Shown here: positions 21,909 through 32,602 of the stretch, piece by piece
Position numbering within the stretch: position 1 is the stretch's first letter
Layout of the letters: each line of letters starts with the position of its first letter
From: Microglena sp. YARC
Lineage: Eukaryota > Chlorophyta > Chlorophyceae > Chlamydomonadales > Chlamydomonadaceae
Assembly (NCBI GenBank): GCA_022414725.1
Contig: CM039464.1
Location: forward strand, 31,141,109 to 31,205,108
Direction of reading: 5' to 3'
Length of the DNA: 64,000 nucleotides
Position numbers and translations under genes: made by a program
The notes under the pieces: generated by a model
Told to the model about the DNA's origin: nothing
Database searches by the model: none
What the model saw: only the letters and a program-made list of their open reading frames with translations

Positions 21909-21997
21909 TGTCAGCTGTACTACTAGGACACGAGTGCCTTAATGGCATCTGATCAGATGCCTGTATGGCACTCGTGTTCTAGTAGTATACGCTGACA
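21909..21997. repeat. Right palindromic terminal repeat of TRIM-like element
   Basis: 89 bp, same orientation as the left repeat, also self-complementary. Ends CGCTGACA. Confidence 0.9.
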
Positions 21998-23716
21998 GTT
22001 TTCTGCAACGTCCTGGGCTGGACTATCATGATGTATATGCCCCCGTCTCCTCTAAGGCAAGTCTTCGTGTGCTTCTTGCTGCCATCACTCATAGAAAAAT
22101 GTTTGTGAGGCAGCTGGACATCAAGACTGCATTCTTGAATGCCAAGCTCGAACCTGGTCTGGCCCTGTTCTGTCACCAGCCTGAGGGCTTTCATGAACTT
22201 GGTCCTGACAATGTTCCCCTTGTGTGCAAACTGCTTAAATCCCTTTATGGTCTGAAGCAGGCACCCAGAGCTTGGAGCAAGGATGTGAAGCTGGTTCTGG
22301 TTGCACATGGTTTCACCATGTGCAAGGCTGAACCTGCTCTGTATTTTAGGAGGGAATCTAATGGTGGGTGGAGCTATGTCCTGACCTATGTGGATGATTT
22401 TATCTGTGCTTTTAGTGAGTTGAAGCATTATGCTGTCCTGATCCTAGCTATGGAAGCAGCTGGGTGGGAAGTCAAGGAAATGGGTGTACCTGTCCAATTC
22501 CTCTCTTTGGACATGGATCTTACACTTGATTCTGACGGCAGGTGTGTCAAGATCAACCTCTCCCAGCACTCCTATATTGTTGAGCTGGTGGAGCAGTTTG
22601 GTCTCACTCCTGCTGCCAAGCCCAAGTTTTCAGTTCCCATGGCCAAGTGCACTGTCACTGACCCTCCTGGAGTACCTCTGGCCTCTAACGGCCAGTACCT
22701 CTCTCTTGTGGGGGCTTTGCTATATCTGCCTACCTGCACCAGGCCTGATATTTCTTTTGCTGTGAGCTACCTGTCCAGGTTTTCTGCTCAACCCACTGCT
22801 CCCCTGTGGGCAGCAGCCAAGCGCTTGCTTTTGTATTTGAGAGAGCATTCCCACCTGGGCCTCACTTACACTCACAGTCCTGGTTTCTCTTTTACTGTCT
22901 TTAGTGACTCATCCTTTGCTGATAATGGGTCTGACAGGAGATCTCAGACTGGCTATGCTGTGCTTGCTGGTGGTTGCCTTGTGACCTGGATGAGCAAGAG
23001 GCAACCCACTGTTGCTGTTAGCTCCAGTGAGGCTGAATATCAGGCCCTGTCTCAGACTGCCAGGGAGGTGCAATGGTTAAAGAAGTTGAGGATTGATCTA
23101 GGGCTGCCTTGTGATCTGATCACCATTCAGGGTGACAACTTGGGGTCCTTGAGCTGGGCCAATGACTGTCAGCTGCTCCCTCGCAACAAGCACATTGATG
23201 TCATCCATCACTATATCCAGGAGCTGGTGGAGGATGGCCAATTAGATGTTGCCTATGTGAACACTAAGGACAACTGTGCTGACCCCTTCACCAAGCCCCT
23301 TGATCCTATGGTGTTCTGGCGGTTCATTCGCATGTTTGGAATGACTGCTTCTTCTTAACCCAATTTTTTTTTGGGTTACATGTATTCTGGAATTTTTTGG
23401 TTACATTTTAGGGTTTCTTTGGTTAACTTTCGAGTTTCTTTTTTGTTATCATTGATTGGCATTAGGTTCCTATTCCCGGATCGGGTTTTCTATACCGTTG
23501 TTACCCGACTTTGATATTTAGTTTATCCACTTGGCCAACTTTGGTTTTTTGCCTTGTTACATTCCTTCATTTAGACCCTTTGGGTTCCATTCAGGGTTCT
23601 CTCGTTTTTCGGAGTTCTTTGATTTTTTTTTCTTTTTATTTGTTACGTATAGTTCTATGTCCCCAGTGCCATAGGTGGAGTACTAGTATTGTATGTCACC
23701 TGTGTCATAGGTGGAG

Positions 23717-24040
23717 TGTCAGCATGTATAGCGATGCTCTCACGCGTTTTATGACTTGGTGACTACTTATGTACTCCCTTAGAACTATCGGCTCTCCTGA
23801 GCTGACTTCCCGTGGGACTGAGTCATCTTGAGATGCCTCAGTGGCAGCTTCCTGCCACCTACGTCATCGGTTATATCTGTACCCTGTTAGGTTACAGTAT
23901 TTCCCTCCTTTCACCACTGGTGCCCCTTTAAAGGGTCTCATGTACTTGTAACGTTATCCTTGTCTCCGTGTATAGATTGGTGCGTCTGTTCCGCTGCTTT
24001 AATCTACTGTCCACTCTACCGGAGTGCTTACAAGCTGATA
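23717..24040 (+). repeat. 3' LTR of outer Copia
   Basis: 324 bp. Followed by the target duplication CTTCC at 24,041-24,045. Confidence 0.95.
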
Positions 24041-24088
24041 CTTCCTTACTACCTCGCCCTTACCTGTACCCCGGACTTATGCGCACAG

Positions 24089-27000
24089 TTCCTTCTGATA
24101 CGTTCAACTGGGTCGGAAGGTGGTCCAGAAGGTGAAGAGGCAATGGACTTGTTCTTCCGTCTTGCCCTTCTTCATTTTGAGCTGTGGCTACTGATGAGGC
24201 AAGCTGCCCTAGTGAACACAAGAACTGCCACCCCCAAGATGGTGGATGCATGCATGGTGATGCTGACTTCCGTTTCGAAGAAGGCTGCAGAGCTATCAGA
24301 TGATGGCCACGATGTATCCAAGGTTGAGAAATGCATGGAGGTGGTGAGGTCGCACTTACTTGCTGAGCAAGGAAACCGTGCATTAGCTGCAGGTCAACGC
24401 TTCCAGATATCAAAGGGGCCGGGGGCTGGTGATGTGGTACCTCAAAATAGTGTTGCGGGCTCATTGCGTTTCCCAGGTGGGATTCTACCTGCTGCCATGG
24501 AGGATGTTGCCGCAGAGGATGGCTTGGGAGCAGCAAAGCTTCGCTGCAACTCAAACCTTGGAACCTTAATTCCGCTTCCAGAAGGCTGGTGCAACAATTG
24601 AACAGATACTTGCATGGATAAAGCTCTCTCAGTGGACAAAGAACAGAGGCTGCGATGCAGTGGCAGGGCAGCTTGTCTTGCGGGGCGTTGAAAAGCAGAT
24701 GTTCAGTTGGGCAAGGAGTGGATTCCACGGTCCTGAAGACGCATTGCCTGCAGCTGCCACCCTGCTAGAAGTCTTGGATGAATACCGTGGTCATGTGAGT
24801 AGCTTCATGGCTTCACCCGCATGTGAGGCTACTATGCTTGTGGAGCTCCGCAGCCGAGAGATCCTGGTGATATGGGTGGCTACCTGTCTCATCCACAAGG
24901 CTTGCTGCCAGCAGCACCCCATCACTTCTCGATATGGGATTGGCCTGGACTGGCTGGCTCTGGAGCACTTGGTGCTATCCAACAGAGAGGCTGTTGATGC
25001 CGCTCTTAGTGTCAGTGCCTGTGTCAAGGCAAACACGCAGCTGCACAAGTCTGTGTTCACTCTTGTGGATGGAGGTGCTGCTACTTTCAAGATGGCCGAA
25101 GAGTTTGCTCGTCATGATCCAACGCTTGTCGACCTTCTGGAAGTGGAGAACGCTGCAGCAACAGCAAGGGTAGAGGCTCACTGGACAGAAGTCAAGCGCA
25201 AGCAGGAGGTAGTATCCGACCTGAGGGGACAGATCAGGGATACAGAAAGCCGCTTGTCCCAAATAAGGGCCCGCTATAACGTTGCAATGTCTCAACGAGA
25301 CAGAATATCTACAATACCTATCGAAAGATGGCATACGCATCGAGGTCGCCACGCATATGATGAGTATGTCAAGGCGGATCTCCAAGTTAAATCCATTCAT
25401 GAGGAATTCTCACGTGACAAAGGTCTTCTGACTCAGTTGAAAAGTGAGCTTTCTCAAGTGGAAAAGGCTCCTGCCCCTGTCACCCAACCGCTGCCACAGG
25501 GCCTTGAGCTGGCCCACAGATGGCTTTTCTTCCTCTTCATGCCACCAAGCTTCCGACTGCTGCCCCAGGCTACATTCCTAGCTCAGCAGGCATTGCTCCC
25601 CTACCCTCGATCAAGTGTCGCAGAGGAGACTGTCGTGAATCCATACAAGACTCAAGTGATCGACCACTACAAGCAGTACCAACGTGGCATCTACCACACC
25701 CCCACTTCAACTCGCACAGGCAAAACGGGCAGGGTGGAAGTGTGGACCAGAATAGAGGTGCCTCAAGATATTGGGGCGAAGCATGTTGATAGCTTTTGCT
25801 CCAAGTCAGATGGGGTCTGGTATCCCGACAGCCTGGCTCTTGAAATGTGCTGGAAAGGTAGCGGTTCACAGTATGACAGGATTGAGAGCCTGCCCACACC
25901 CTTCAACCCTTTCGCCAACATAGGAGCTATCAAAATAATCCAGTCAACCACAGAGCGCCTTCAAGGCACTGGCAAGGCACTGGAATGGTGCATGCCAACC
26001 TATGGAACAGCCAAGGAAACAGATCCAACGCTTGGGAATTGTGCGGTTGCTTCTCAGGACTTGAGAGGCAGCTTGTCCAAGCCTAGCTATCTTGCTCTAT
26101 GCACTATGCGCATGTACCCCTTTGGTCAGTTCAGGAGATTGTGTGCTGCATTGTGTCAAAAGAGCTTCCCTCTGGATCATCCGGTCGTACGCACCGCTGT
26201 CTTGCAATCACTCTACCAACTCGGAAGGGTCTACGCCACAGCTGACGGTCAGGTGGGCCTCAAGTGGCGTGCCCACTGGGATGCGCCGGGTGATGTGCTG
26301 ACTACTCTGAAGCTTGAGCTTGACAGGCTGGCAGATGAGCTTGAAGAAACACCCAGGGAGCATGATTCCGTGCTGCTCCTTGGAACAATTGCAGCCTACC
26401 TTTCAGCCTGGCATGCGCCATGCATCCTCACAACTCGCCGTTTTGCAAGGATGGTGTCTCTTGCTGCAGACAATGAGGATGTCAATATCCAAGAGGCTGC
26501 ACTGACAGGTGATGATCGGGTGCAGCAAGGGCTTCGTGAGAGACAGAGTCACCTCCGAAAAATATCGCTTATGTGCTACGCTTCTGGGCCATTTGATGAC
26601 GAAGACATGGCAGCTGATGCGGCGCACATGATTAAGCTTATGGCCCTCATCAACCATGGCGGCATCTTCATGGAGGAGCAGTCAGAAGAATCCAAGCGGG
26701 AGTCCACCCACCTACACATGCGCTGTCAAAACATCATGGCTATGGCAGTAGGTGCGTTGATGGGAGCAGTAAAGTCCAACCTAGGCTGCCTGACTGATGT
26801 TGTGAGAGTAGTGCTGCCACACACTCCCAAGACGCTTAAGTGGGGGAACCTTCGGTACAGGACGACGCCAAGTGCCTTCACTGCTAGTTTTTGGGCTGAG
26901 GGAGCAGATGGCCACCTGTACTGCATCAACATTTTGGATGGCTCTGTCTTGCTGGATGGCTCCCCTCCGTCGCGACTCCCCAAGGATATTTTAGCTCACA

Positions 27001-27271
27001 GCATGTACAGGCGAGCGTTTGGTGACATCAACTTTGAGGTGGCTAAAACCAGCACAGGTGTTCTGCAAACGCTGAAACCCGTCAAGGGACACATGTACAA
27101 CTTCAGCATGGTGGGAGGCACTGTTGTGGTCACAGAAGAAGTGGCTGGCCAAGGTCGTCATTCTTCCCTGGAGCTGTTGGATGTGGGTAATGTTGCAACA
27201 GCACCTTGTGAACTATGGGGAGCAGAGCTACCAGTGCGTATCAGACAGCTCTACAGCCACTGGCTTTGCAG
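24089..27271 (+). CDS. DUF3638/DUF3645-type large protein, long N-terminal exon(s), one frame break
   Basis: Acceptor GCGCACAG| at 24,088, phase 0. The first frame (DLFFRLALLHFELWLLMRQA onward) is open to a TGA near 24,600. From about 24,582 a second frame is open to 27,290, with TAA at 24,567 just upstream of it, so there is either a small intron (acceptor CGCTTCCAG|AAG) or a 1-base error. Features: a coiled-coil-like charged stretch (about 25,180-25,480), then blocks that match my memory of DUF3638-family N-terminal regions: LGNCAVASQDLRGSL, ILDGSVLLDGSPPSRLPKDI, YRRAFGDINFEV. It ends LYSHWLC with donor TTTGCAG|GTTAGT, phase 2. Family function is unknown. Confidence 0.7.
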
Positions 27272-27900
27272 GTTAGTGGGTGATGGGTGATGTTGGTATA
27301 GCACCATGGGGAGTGGACCTGTGTTCCATGGGGAGCAGAACTGCCAGTGTGTAACAGAAAACTCCTCAGTCGCTGGCTTTGCAGGTTAGTGGGTAGTGGG
27401 TGGTGTTTAAACAGCACCTTGTGGTCCATGGGGAGCAGAGCTACCAGTGCGTTTTAGACAACTCCACAGTCACTGGCTTTGCAGGTTAGTGGGTGATGGG
27501 TGATGTTGCAACAGCACCTTGTGAACCATGGGGTGCAGAGCTACCAGTGCGTATCAGGCAGCTCAACAGCCACTGTCTTTGCAGGTTAGTGGGTGATGGG
27601 TGATGTTGGTATAGCACCCTGTGGTCCATGAGGAGCAGAACTGCCAGTGCGTAACAGAAAACTCCACAGTCGCTGGCTTTGCAGGTTAGTGGGTAGTGGG
27701 TGGTGTTTAAACAGCACCTTGTGGTCCATGGGGAGCAGAGCTACCAGTGCCTATCAGACAACTCCACAGTCACTGGCTTTGCAGGTTTGTGGGTGATGGG
27801 TGATGTCGGTACAGCACCTTGCGAGCCATGGGGAGCAGAGCTGCCAGTGTGTATCAGACAGCTCAGCAGCCACTGGCTTTGCAGGTTGGTGGATGGCAGT
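27188..27900 (+). repeat. Tandem array of an exon-end/donor unit
   Basis: About seven imperfect units of roughly 100-115 bp. Each has the last ~70 bp of the preceding exon (GGGGAGCAGAGCTACCAGTG ... CTGGCTTTGCAG) followed by a donor-like GTTAGTGGGTGATGGG. The first unit is the true exon end. The others lie in the intron. Confidence 0.85.
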
Positions 27901-28469
27901 TGCTTGGCGGATTGGGATTGGTGGATTAGTTGGTGCTAGGTGCATTGTGGATGCTGCCTGTTGTTTTATAGATATGTGGATTTTGAGTTTATGATGCCGG
28001 TCTTAGCAAAACTTCTATATGGATGGATTGCTAGTGGTTGTTGTTGGGTGGCCTGTGAGCTTGTAGGTCCATGGCGCAGCCTGGGATACTAACAACTGAA
28101 TATGTATTGTTTCATTGAATGATGTATTTATGCTCCTGTACAAGTAACAGATGGTGCCACTACATCGCACATCTACCTAACACTGATCACTGACTTCTTC
28201 ACCACGTTTCTGGTACCAACTCCGTGCCTTCCTCTCTTCCTCGTCCTCTTATTACCTGCCTATCAGTCTAGCATTGGGGCATACTGTTTCCGGCTGTTTT
28301 GCAAGCTATTTATGATTTTAACTTAATAGTTTGAAACCCCAGATAATCTCCAAGTGTCTGTGTTTCCCTCACTTAATTGATGGCAGAAAACATTGGCATC
28401 AACAAATAAATTGCTTAAAAATCCCCTCCATCTCATCCAGAGGCAAGAACATGATTGTGGTGTGGTGCC

Positions 28470-28566
28470 AACCAACCAACCAACCAACCAACCAACCAAC
28501 CAACCAACCAACCAACCAACCAACCAACCAACCAACCAACCAACCAACCAACCAACCAACCAACAC
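28470..28566 (+). repeat. (AACC)n microsatellite
   Basis: About 24 CAAC/AACC units directly upstream of the acceptor at 28,572. Confidence 0.97.
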
Positions 28567-28572
28567 ATGCAG

Positions 28573-28992
28573 GGCCAGGAACATCATTTTGGTGCGACCT
28601 GTTTCGTTCCTACGTCACAACACCCACTTCGTCATCTGCTGCAATCCAAGATCCGAGGACTCCAAGCAGAGCCACAAGGGTGACGTTGAGAAGTTCCGCT
28701 ACAGCTGCTTGCGCATCCCCATCCACCTGGCGCTGGCCATCCCTGCTATCAGAGCATAGGGCGGAGCTGACTGATGAGCTTGTCTTGGCCCAACATTCCT
28801 CCCTTGGTCTGAACATCTTGTCCAAGCTGGAGGACTCAACTTTTATCCACACCTACTCACAAGAGACCACGTCCCTCTTATGGGAGCTGCCCCGCTATGG
28901 CCTCGAGTTTGAGCAAAGAGATGGAACCTTCCTGTCAAGAGATTATGCTGGCTTCAGGCTTGCAGATGAGCAACAACTTGCCCACATAACTA
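28573..28992 (+). CDS. DUF3638-type protein exon (HWL...RP / ILSKLE / RYGLEF region)
   Basis: Acceptor CACATGCAG|G completes the split Arg codon of the previous exon ([11 protein letters not shown]). The frame is then open to a TAG at about 28,757, while the family-like blocks [27 protein letters not shown] and [14 protein letters not shown] are in another frame to the donor ACTA|GTGCGT. One indel near 28,740-28,760 would reconcile them. The blocks fit the region between HWLD and the Walker A motif in DUF3638 proteins as I remember them. Confidence 0.65.
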
Positions 28993-29451
28993 GTGCGTGT
29001 GGATGACCATGCTGTGGAGGGCAGGGCTCACTGAAGATAGCATGTACTTAGGGGATAGATAGATAGATGCACTAAAATGATATCAATGAACCTGCAGTAA
29101 CAAAGAGTAAACCGTTGGTCTGTCTGGATAATTGCCTTCCTGGTCATGTCGCACATCCCTGAGCCGTACCATCTAGCGGGGAGAGTGAGCTCCGAGTACG
29201 TAGGAGTTTTACAAAGCAAAGCCGTTAAGTATAGTCACTTAGATGGCCTAATTGGGGGCTGCTCAGTGTACTGCACCCCCACTAGTTTGGTGTCCAGTCC
29301 ATCTTGAACACATAATATTAATGATTTAATGTTGGACAGTTCCCTACTGCTCTTTGCATATCCATGCAATGTGTCATAAACACTTTCCAGGACTGTCCTA
29401 GACTGTAGCTTACAAAGACTGTATACTGACCCTCCAAGCAATTGGTTGCAG

Positions 29452-29678
29452 GCGAGGATGACCATGCTGTGGAGGGCGATGTTGACTACACACTGCCCAA
29501 ATTTGAGCAGTACCTTGTGCTTGAACGCATGCATCAGGAGGGAAATACATTTCAAGCCCAGCAATCCGATAAGATGATCATTGTGCCTAAAGGCACTGTG
29601 ACCTTGGACAGGGCGGATAAGATGGTGCTGCCCAATGTGTCGGTGACTGTAAGCAAAGCAACTAATGCCTCGCTCAAG
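29452..29678 (+). CDS. DUF3638-type protein exon
   Basis: Acceptor TTGGTTGCAG| and donor CTCAAG|GTGTGT. The phase matches the previous exon (A|GC). Open for about 75 codons (KGTVTLDRADKMVLPNVSV). A 23-bp piece (GGATGACCATGCTGTGGAGG and three more bases) also occurs at about 29,002 just after the previous donor, a partial exon duplication. Confidence 0.6.
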
Positions 29679-30041
29679 GTGTGTCGATGGTGCTGCTTGA
29701 CATATAATATGGTGTATGTATGTATGTATGTATGTTGTTGTTACAGTCCAGGGGTAGGCCAAATATGCTTTATGGGCTTGGTGTTGAAAAATAGTATGGT
29801 GTTGGAAACCTGGGAACAGCTGGTCATGCTGTATAATCCATGTGTACACATATATGCACATGTGTGTATGTGTTAAGGAGGTTAGGTTGTATATTTACAT
29901 ATATATATACTAGTAGGTAGTATCTAATTGTACGCCCCTCCCCGCCGCCCCCCAGCGCAGCCCACCCAACACCACCCACGCACAGCCCACAGCCCAATGC
30001 TCACTAACCCACAATGACACAACACCCTCAACTCCCTCTAG

Positions 30042-30378
30042 GTACACCGCTATGAGGTTCATCCAAGGTTTGGACACCTTGTTGCATCCTCCATCTTGTC
30101 ACGTCTGCAGCTGGCTGCCCTGTACTCAGCCACCAGCTCCCTGCTCCCTGAGCCCCGCTCTCGAATGTCCGGCGCACAGCTGGCTATGCGCCTTGTTAGG
30201 TGGAGTTCGAAAAATCGTCCGCTGACTGAGCAGGAGAGAAACCATCTAGACAAGGTTGCTAGGTGTGGGGGTCACCTGGCTCCTGGCTTGCACCTGCTGT
30301 GTCTGGAGCTTGAGAGGAGCAGCTCCACCCAGAAGCACTTGCATGAGAATAATGGGGTACAAGATCGCCCCTCTTCAG
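30042..30378 (+). CDS. DUF3638-type protein exon (YEVHPR..LxASxxxRL region)
   Basis: Acceptor CTCCCTCTAG|, phase 0, open to donor TCTTCAG|GTACAT (phase 1). The translation holds YEVHPRFGHLVASSILSRLQ and a PEPRSRMSGAQLAMRLV block, corresponding to the family's EVHPRL..L and DP.TGRTG.EEAL stretches upstream of the Walker A motif. Strong family resemblance from memory. Confidence 0.75.
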
Positions 30379-30893
30379 GTACATTATTTTACTGCATTGT
30401 TTTTAGACCTGAGACCTAAACAGAACGCCCCCTAGTGTTTTTCCAAGGCGACAAGATGTACAGTTTAAAGTATCATTTACAAGGATTCTGATATTGTATG
30501 CATGTATTCTTGTTCTCAATTATGAGGATGCTTTTTGGCGGAGCCTCCCCTTCTGGGGGCAGGTGCTCCTAGAGTCACCCCTTCCTTTGGTTGATTATCG
30601 TCAAGAAACCCTGGCCCTAGTAAAGTCGTAAACCCTGGCTTTGGTCCGCTGATCTCGATGCTTTTGCAACCTGTCGCTTCAATAGCCAACACTCTCCGCC
30701 AATTTTCCACCCCCCCCTACTACGCGCCTGGGACTTGTCTCTGATCTCTTACAGGATTTATGTCGATTTATGTCGATTTATGTTTTATTTGTTTTATTGG
30801 TCCCACAGGTGCCCAGGTAGATGAGTCATAGTTGGGTTCTTTATCTAATGTGGGGCTCTGATCTGTTGTTTGTGCCACTCATAAAAAAAACAG

Positions 30894-31353
30894 GTTCGCA
30901 GCCTAGCAAGCTCCAAGACCCCAAGATTGCCAGTCTGTATCTGCAACAGAGCAAGCTGGAAGACTACGGAGGCTGGTGCTGTAACTCAAGGATGTTGCTG
31001 CAACCTGCAGAGGCGGAATCTGCCATGGGATGATCACCTCAAAACGGGCACCTCCGCACTGGATTCGGAAAGGGGAGCACCGTCGCCTTCAGGTGCCAGC
31101 TATCAACATCGCACACGATATGGTCACGGAAGTGGAGGAGCAGCTGCTTGCCATGGTGGTGTCCCAGACAAGGTCTAGAGAGCATCAGTCTCCTTCATAC
31201 CCGCTCAGAGGAGGAGGGGGACAGAAGGGGTCGACAAGCTTGGAGGTGGACATGCATGCTGAGCTGGCAGAGAGCTGGCAGGCGCACCACTCCTCCCCAG
31301 AGGTCTCATTGAGCCAACATATTTGTGTGGAGACACAAATCTCCAGTTCACAG
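30894..31353 (+). CDS. Host gene exon, frame-broken
   Basis: Acceptor AAAACAG| joins in phase to the previous exon and reads SKLQDPKIASLYLQQSKLED until TGA at about 31,031. A second frame (NIAHDMVTEVEEQLLAMVVS) is open to the donor TTCACAG|GTGCGT. One frame change near 31,000 is required. No specific motif recognised. Confidence 0.45.
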
Positions 31354-31850
31354 GTGCGTTCGAAGTTGTTGTGCAGTGCACATACATGTAGTGGCTAGTA
31401 GGTATGCGCATCAGAACGTGCTTATTGCCACGCTGCCGCATGTTTAGATAATTTTGTACATAGTTTGGAGCGAATTTAACAAGGGAATTTTGCAGTCAGT
31501 CACTCACACATTCTTTTACCTTATTTGTTATATAACTTCCACGCACAGGATACTCCTATTGACCAACCAATTCATCTGCTATTTGATATGTGAGATCTCA
31601 GCTAGACGTCTGGGGTATGGTTTCTGCCTGGCTTCCAGGTATATGGACTGCACAACAATCGGTCTTAAATTTGCAGATTGGATGCATAGCGTTTTATCAT
31701 CTGATACTCCCCCTTGAGACTGTCAGGCTGTGGGCCCATTTAGAGCCCAATAGGCTACCAAGGCAATGTAATCATCACCATCATCATCGATGTGCAAGCC
31801 TAGCCTTTAACCCCTAACTATTGATCAACCACCATTCTCATGTGGCACAG

Positions 31851-32195
31851 GAGTCTGTAACTGAGAAGAGGAAGGAGATCGAGCAGTACCTCCTTCAGAG
31901 TCTAGTTGAAGTCCCTGATCTCCAGTCAACTAGTGACGGCTATGACCTGATCCGAAGAAGCTTCCGGATTTTACGGATTGCGGATGGGGCTGCCACTGCT
32001 AGTCTCTTAGATCTCGCAGAGGCTGCCTTGCATGCGCCTGATCACCTCCTCATTTTCAACCCCTTCTTGACCAAGCAATCCTGCCATATCCTCCACCAAG
32101 CCATCCTCACCTGGCTGCAGCTGTGTGTGCTGGAGGATAGACCGAAGCGCTTGGAACTGTTCTGCAAGGCCGGAGAAATCCAACAAGTGGTGCAG
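31851..32195 (+). CDS. DUF3638-type protein exon (NPFL...WLxLCVLED)
   Basis: Acceptor GTGGCACAG| and donor GTGCAG|GTATAA, phase 0 at the end, fully open. Contains FNPFLTKQSCHILHQAILTW and LQLCVLEDRPKRLELF, matching the family block NPFL...WL.LCVLEDkl.RL just before the DUF3638 core. High confidence in family. Confidence 0.8.
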
Positions 32196-32251
32196 GTATA
32201 AAGACGGCTTGCATACCAGCAGCCAATCATGTTTTGTTAATATTTTTGACA

Positions 32252-32410
32252 ACTCGGGGTTCTAATCCCTACGGGTGCGCTTTAGTGTACACTGTTCGCT
32301 GTCAACCGCCATGGTAGCTTTGTCCAGGTACAGAAGCAGCTCGTTATCTACCGCCGTAGGATGGGGCTCCCTTAATACCACTCCCCACCAGGTGGTATCC
32401 TTATTGTCTG
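32252..32410 (+). mobile_element. tRNA-derived SINE candidate, copy 1
   Basis: Starts with a T-arm/B-box-like GGGGTTCTAATCCC, then GGGTGCGCTTTAGTG, TGTCAACCGCCATGG and GGGGCTCCCTTAATACCAC. An inverted second copy is at 38,238-38,388, where the box reads GGGTTCAAATCCC. Confidence 0.55.
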
Positions 32411-32452
32411 ACAAATGTGGGTGGGCCCCTTGTGTCTTGTGGTGCAACCCCT

Positions 32453-32602
32453 CAGCAGCCTGCACCCTGTTCAGATTGTTAAACAGATGTTCAGGGTGTT
32501 TAGCACCTGTTTATGTACATCATTGGTTAAACATTTAGTTGTTGAACAGGTGTTTAACACCCTGAACACCTGTTTTACAACCTGAACAGGTGCAGGCTGC
32601 CG
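32453..32602. repeat. Foldback inverted repeat (~59-bp arms)
   Basis: Arm 32453-32511 (CAGCAGCCTGCACC...TTCAGGGTGTTTAGCACCTG) is largely complementary to 32544-32602. The ~32-bp centre would form the loop. Could be a foldback MITE or an inverted duplication at the end of the SINE. Confidence 0.7.

Larger units (their letters stand above)
21636..21997. mobile_element. TRIM-like element with palindromic 89-bp terminal repeats
   Basis: 362 bp inserted in the outer Copia's RT region with a perfect 5-bp duplication GTTTT (21631-21635, 21998-22002). Two direct repeats of 89 bp (21636-21724, 21909-21997) flank 184 bp. Each repeat starts TGTCAGC and ends GCTGACA, and each is itself a near-perfect inverted repeat with arms of about 38 bp (TGTACTACTAGGACACGAGT and its complement). 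No coding capacity. The interior contains a T-arm-like hairpin with GTTCGATCC near 21,758. The 7-bp ends equal those of the surrounding Copia LTRs (TGTCAGC...GCTGATA), so mobilisation by the Copia integrase is plausible. Alternative: two copies of an 89-bp palindromic MITE moving as a composite. Confidence 0.85.
12228..23358 (+). pseudogene. Outer Copia pol, split by two insertions
   Basis: Pieces: 12228-12462, 19511-21635 and 22003-23358. In order: aspartic protease (WHVDSGAGMSITGD), integrase zinc region (LWHRRLGHPGYDAL ... CDACNKAK) and catalytic core (LHLDIMGP, LRSDRAKEF, NATVERYNG), a variable linker, reverse transcriptase (TYVDDFICAF), and RNase H (VFSDSSFADN, SSSEAEYQALS, GDNLGSL). Ends in TAA at 23,358. 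Each insertion copies 5 bp of pol (GTTAC, GTTTT). The coding pieces have no obvious internal stops, so pol was probably intact when the insertions happened. Confidence 0.93.
10087..24040 (+). mobile_element. Outer Copia LTR retrotransposon (host of nest 1)
   Basis: Two 324-bp LTRs (TGTCAGC...GCTGATA) at 10087-10410 and 23717-24040 appear to differ at a single base and are flanked by the 5-bp duplication CTTCC (10082-10086 and 24041-24045). After removing the two insertions the order is LTR, gag, protease-integrase-RT-RNase H, LTR, as in Copia/Ty1. It sits in a large host-gene intron, its right end only about 45 bp from the acceptor at 24,088. It is interrupted at 12,462/19,511 by a second Copia and at 21,635/21,998 by a TRIM-like element. 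The gag carries an internal deletion, so the copy is dead despite near-identical LTRs. Confidence 0.95.

Noticed and set aside
28470..28566. CRISPR-like array
   Set aside because: A plain tetranucleotide microsatellite without unique spacers, in a eukaryotic intron. The other tandem arrays also lack spacer structure.
28323..28587. Repeating NQPT and GWLV proteins
   Set aside because: Both strands of the AACC microsatellite. Only the sequence after 28,572 is exon-like.
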